From Euprymna scolopes (taxonomy: Eukaryota > Mollusca > Cephalopoda > Sepiida > Sepiolidae): 38,982 bases of DNA. Under the pieces are notes generated by a model. The model saw only the letters and a program-made list of their open reading frames with translations, did not search any database and was not told the DNA's origin. The stretch covers positions 42,868,885 to 42,907,866 of the forward strand of contig CM044498.1 in NCBI GenBank assembly GCA_024364805.1, given 5' to 3'. This document shows positions 21,601 to 27,600 of this stretch, piece after piece. The position numbers and the translations under genes are program-made. The first letter of the stretch is position 1, and each line of letters starts with the position of its first letter.

Positions 21601-24600
21601 ACGAATTTCATTTTTAGTCAATGGGACACAACTGGCCATGCAACATTAAAATATGCAGAATATAAAGATCTGTTGATTGACACCTTTGATAATCTTACTA
21701 GACACATATCCAACAAAATGCCAAACCAGATACTTGAATCAAAAGAAATAGATTCTTTGTTCTAATGAGATCCTTGTTCTGGGAGACTTTACAGAAAACT
21801 TTCAATTTTTAATACAAGACGAAATTCAAAGTTATCATTGGAATAAGGAATATTGCACATGAACAAATGATGGCTGTGTGGCTCAATATAAAAACTTCCA
21901 AGAATTTCATCAATTTATGCTTGCATAAGGAGGTCTTTGGTATTGAAGGTGAGTGGGTTTTCTTTGCCACCAGTCATGGAAAATCCCCTGGTGATGAAAT
22001 TGGTGGTTTAGTAAAACGCCATGTGGCTAAGCGGTCACTCCAATGCCCTCTTAATTATTAAATCTTTGATTATAAAGCTATGCTTGCTGTCTACCAGATG
22101 TCTGTCATCCGTTTCTTTGCGATCAGTAAAGAAACCATAGAGAAGGTGAGAAAGCAAGGTTTTCCAGTGCCCGGGAACCAAAGCTAGTCACCTTTTTGTA
22201 CCATTGTCAAAATCACAAATTGGCCATAAGTTGTCCAGTGTGGATGAACTATATATTGATATTCATGACTAACTTGCCATCAATTCTTTATATCTCTGAC
22301 ATTATACCAATCCAATATATAACCTGTATTTATAACTCTTTCTGGTGGATTGGTATCGTGAATGAAATAAATGCAGAGGAAGGTGATGTAACTGTCAAGT
22401 TCATGCATTCCCATGAACCACGCAAGACATGCAGTTGGCTGCAGATTGATGATACATAGTTTGTTCCTATCAAGAAAATTCTTTGTGTTGTATCCCCAAC
22501 AACATGTATTCGAAGGACATACACAATAACTGACCAAGATTATCAAAAAACCATTTCTACATTTCAATGACATAAAGAACACAGCAACATGTAAATGTTG
22601 AATGCTGACTTTAGTTGTGAAATTCACTATTTTCTGAATACCAGTTTTATCTGTATTTTTTTACATATTAAACTCTTTAATGGACACCTGTTTGAAGATA
22701 AAATTTATGGAATTTGGCATGACTGGCCACTCTCCTGACTTAACTCTATACAGATCAAAACTGGTTACTTCCCATTACGGTACTTCTCAGGGAATAGTTC
22801 AAGTTCGTTGTTGTGTATGAAATAGTAAAGTTGGTTCAAAGAGGGGCCTAAGCTAAAACAAACAGCCCATATCAAAATTGCCATTTTTGTATAAAAAAAG
22901 TGAACAGGGGGAGGAGTCAAAAAGACAGAAAATTAGTTCACATAGTTTTTGACTTTGAACAAATAATGTCAGTCAACAAAAACAAGAACTTTTAACCATT
23001 TTTAATAGACACAACTTAGAGAAAGCCTTTGCGAGAACTACTTTTATAGTAAATAGTTGACTGAATTGACCCAGTTTACTGTAAGTATCTGACTTACTCC
23101 AAAATTTATTCCAAAATTAAGAGGTGATGCAAGTTTAACACACATCTAAATTGATTATCACATCCAATAGGGAGAGGGAATATTTTTCATTATCATCAAA
23201 AATATATCAGACTTTCAGCAGAAACTGTGAGTGAACGAAACAAAAACTTTTAACCATTTTTGGTCCAGAGACAATTTATAGCGTCTAAAAAAATATATGA
23301 AAAAAGTAATGCACTACTATGCCAGCTACACCCTTTTTTTAATTCAAAGAAATCATATCACAAAATTGTCACCCAGGCGTCACATTATGTGATTAACACC
23401 AAAATGAAAAATGCTTTAAATCGGAAACCGCTTGGAATTATGTGCTTAAATTTTCAGGATTTCTTAGTTCTGTTATTGTCTATATTCAGTGCAAACTATA
23501 GCATATGATGATTTTACACAGAATAACCAGTTTCTATTGCATAACCTTGGTACTTTGTCAGGTGCCATGTCGAAATTAGTATAAATTCTAAAAATTACAA
23601 AAAATGATCTCGTAGATGTGCTAGATGTAGTTTTAACAAGAAAAATCAGTCAATGACGTTCGCACAATTCTTTCAAATTAAAACATACAATAAAACTTGA
23701 TAAATTCTATTTTTAGTTGTAATCATTTTTTTACTGGATCATTTTCCATAATTTTTTAAATTTATAATTTTGTCATGGCATGCAAGTACGTGATAATCTT
23801 ATCACCTGAAATGCGTTGGTTTAAAAGATCAACAATACAAACAAGCACTAATGCTTCATAGAATATGGGGAAAACTAAGACTTTGACCAATCCTATAGTG
23901 TTAGGCAGAAGTATAGTTTCACAACCGACTTGTGTTCTTATATTTTTATTTATTTCTGAACTTACAAATTTCTATCTACGAAAAAAAAATAAATAAAAAA
24001 TAATTTGTAAAAACGAAACCAATTTTTTTTTCACATATCTGAATTCAAAAATCAAAGAATTTATCAAATATTTTTTAAATTGGCTTCTAATAAACTCTGA
24101 CAAAACAGATCACCAGAGAACTGTTTCAGTCTATTTCAGCTTTAATGTAGAGAGTACTTTTCACAATGAGATTTGAAAGTTAATCGGCAGATCAGTTAAA
24201 ATTGATCAGCAGTCAAGCATTTTACCCCAATGCTATTATGCTCGTATCACTAGCAATCATCATATACTAAATCATATAACTTGATCAATGATATTACAGT
24301 GCAAGTAAAAGCAATAAGTATGATTGGATCTGAATTGGCGATTCCATAGTTTGTGTTGGTATCCATTAGACAAATTGTACATCGTCAACCTATTAAAAGG
24401 TACAATAATGAGAAGAGGAGGTACTCAAGAGGAATGGTCCTTGATAAATTGTTTCAAGAGTTTTGCTATTTTGTTGCGGGGTAGTTTGATGTTGGGATAT
24501 TTTCATAGGCGAGTAGGTGACAGAGGAGGGTCTTACCACAAGTTTGTTATCAGCCAAGTTGTTAATATGCATCTGTTCGTAGTGACTGATTTCATGCTGA

Positions 24601-27600
24601 AATGAAAAAATAAAACGTTTTTTTAATGAGATGAAAAATTAAATGAGACAGAGAGACATTAACCTTCCAACACATGCACTAACATTGAAGAGTGTCGGCA
24701 AGAGCAAACTTCACTATCTCTTCAACGTTTTCCTTGAAAGAATTATGACAGATGCACTTGAAGACCACCAAGGAACAGTCAGCATCGGTAGCAGAACAAT
24801 CACACGTGTTCCTGATGATATAGACTCACAGGCTCAGAACAACTGGGGAACATAGGCAACTAGACAGATCTTTCGCAGCTTACAGCATGGAAATCAATGC
24901 AAACAAAAAAAAAAAACTATGACAAATAGTGACAATGGAATCCAAACTGATATCACTACCAACGGAGAAAAGCTTTAAACTGAAGAATTTCAAATACCTT
25001 GGAGCAATAGTTTCAGACGAAGGATACAAACCTGAAGTATTATCCAGAATTGCAATGACAGCTGCAGCAGCACTAGCAGCGTCAGATGTCGCCATTAAAA
25101 ATGAGTGATAAAAATTTTAATTAGACTCACTTTCTTTCGAAGCTTATAACTACTTGAAAAATGTAATTTAAACTCTAATTTTTTTTTTTCAATAAAAGGA
25201 GCAAAGATCAACTTTTAAAATAATAAAAGGTTTAATAGAAAAATATGCAATATTTTTTTAAAATCAGTTTTCTTTAAAAAAGATTTCAAGAAATTCAACA
25301 AATTTTAACTTACTCCAAATATAATATATATAAATTCCAAAAAATCACTTACCTATAAAAAAAATATTAATCAATGGGTGCTTCCATTCTTCATTTATAA
25401 GAATTTGTCCATATTCATATTTTATATTCCACGTACTTTTTAAATAAAATAATTTTTTAAGCAAGGATTCAAAAAGACTGCGATTTTAAAATGTAATCTC
25501 AGATGTTCAGAGTGGAGTTGTCTTTTGTTTCCAGTTGACAAATACGGAGGCCTTAAACCGGCATAATTATTTCAAAAACGTAAAAACAATACATTAGATC
25601 AAATATATTTCCCGGTAGTAATGCTGTGTAGCGATGACGCGGAGTTCATATTGGGTCACATATATAATGGGACTCATGTAATACAGACATAACAATNNNN
25701 NNNNNNNNNNNNNNNNNNNNNNNNNNNNNNNNNNNNNNNNNNNNNNNNNNNNNNNNNNNNNNNNNNNNNNNNNNNNNNNNNNNNNNNNNNNNNNNNNNNN
25801 NNNNNNNNNNNNNNNNNNNNNNNNNNNNNNNNNNNNNNNNNNNNNNNNNNNNNNNNNNNNNNNNNNNNNNNNNNNNNNNNNNNNNNNNNNNNNNNNNNNN
25901 NNNNNNNNNNNNNNNNNNNNNNNNNNNNNNNNNNNNNNNNNNNNNNNNNNNNNNNNNNGCTCTCTTACTGTCTGACTTGCTGACTGACTAAAATCCGACG
26001 CCATAATATGGTGAAATGTCCTTTGTCTATGACGTCAGAAGTGTGTTTTTCAAACGTGACTAATTTCACATGGCTTTACATATGCTTGTCCAACACACTT
26101 TTGACAACAAAAGAATCCTCGATTCTAATCTAACCTATTTTAAAAAATTTAATTATACAATAATATATATACATTTGCATTGTTCATTCTTTTACTGACA
26201 TTTAATATTCAGATTTCTAAAAGAATTAACAATAGACTTAATTTCTAAAATTCTATTTCTTAACTTTGCCTACAGGGTTCGATTCTAGACTTATCCTAAT
26301 CTCATTTTCACTTACTTAATATTATTCTTATTTACATGGAAAGGGGACAACCCTTTCCATCTAACAGTAACTATATAAAGGAACAAACATTTGAAGTTCT
26401 GATATGTGTCTTATCTCCCCTGTGAATTTTGACACGTGTTTGCTGTCAAACAAATTAGTCAATTATGGGTCACCGTATTTGAAAATTGATCACATTTCAC
26501 TCATCCAAGTTTACTTAAAAAAAAAAAAAAAAAAATACCCGCCGACAAATTTTCCATTTTTTTTTTTTTTAATTCTCTTAAAGAATCACACGAGTTTTTG
26601 ATTTAAAATTTTATTTCTTCTTTACGCAATGATTTTTTTTTGCAAAAATCTAAAAAACATTGAATGAAATAGAAAAAAAATTCATGTAGGTGTCCAATTT
26701 TTACAGGACAATATTTTCAAAATGTGAAAAAAAGAAAAAAAAAGGTTTCAAACTTTTAACTTTACAGGTAAATTTGCACATAACTATTCTTTGTTTTAAA
26801 TTAGATTATTTGATTTATTGATCTTCTATCTACAATTTGTGATATATAAACCTTAGGTGAGAAAATTATTTTCTTTTTAATAGATATTTCAAAATGGGGG
26901 GGGGGGGGAATTAAAAAAAAAAAAAAAACGCTTGTCTAGAATATTATATTCGGTTTATTCGAAAGAGCATAAAATTTCACATTAAACACTGAAAATATCT
27001 TAAAAACTGAACCAATAGAAAAATTGATAGATTTTCAAATTGAAAAATTTTAACTCTTAAATTCAATTCATTTCATTTCATTACGTAGAAAAAAAATGGC
27101 TGCATGAGCGCGCGCATGCACTTTATAAACATTTAAAAAAAAAAAAATTTTTTTTAAAATGATATTTCTATTATTTTTTTAAAAACTTTTATAGCTTATG
27201 TTGGAAGTATATTCCATAAAGAAATTAAACAACCAACTTTAAAAAAAAAAATTACGAGTTTTGTATATTTTATTCGCAGTTTTGTGTTAAGGCCCTTAAG
27301 AGTGTCAAAAATTCCCAAATAATTCTGACACACCTACTGCAGCTCTGTGGCTAAGTGGTCAAGTTGATCATTTGAAAGGACAAAGCAATGAGCCTTAAAT
27401 TCAAGTTTTACAATATTTTTTTGTTAAATTGTTAGGTGAAAGTACAGAATTAAAAAACACCCACCAGCCATGTAACATAAGTGCATAAGTACTAATAAAG
27501 TAATTTTTAATATCGTATTCAGCTAAATTCATAATAAGCGGCACTTGAATGAATGGTTTATTTTATTCTCACTGTAGTAATCACGTGATTTAAAATTTTG

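Larger units (their letters stand above)
20612..23527 (+). mobile_element. DDE-type DNA transposon of unassigned family, copy 2, with TIRs
   Basis: The ends are inverted repeats of about 20 bases: GTCATTCTGTGTAAAATCATC at 20612 (first 20: GTCATTCTGTGTAAAATCAT) and its complement at 23507-23527. The length is about 2.9 kb. The coding remains lie at about 21120-22570 and follow the same order as copy 1: ICFHHK..FGN, HFRCHQCKKKY, GDFTENFQFLIQDEIQSYHW near 21797, FFATSHGKSPGDEIGG near 21960, and the C-terminal domain YNSFWWIGIVNEIN near 22335. Frame changes and stops are many, and the middle helical part is mostly lost. It lies in the intron between exons 2 and 3. Confidence 0.75.

Noticed and set aside
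24324-24605. 93-codon plus-strand frame
   Set aside because: It lies opposite exon 2 and has no recognisable motif.
25594-26004. 136-codon frame on the minus strand
   Set aside because: It crosses the N gap and is an artefact.
27340-27412. Functional tRNA gene
   Set aside because: A and B box-like words are present but the stems do not pair; the same holds for 33985 and the Helitron modules.
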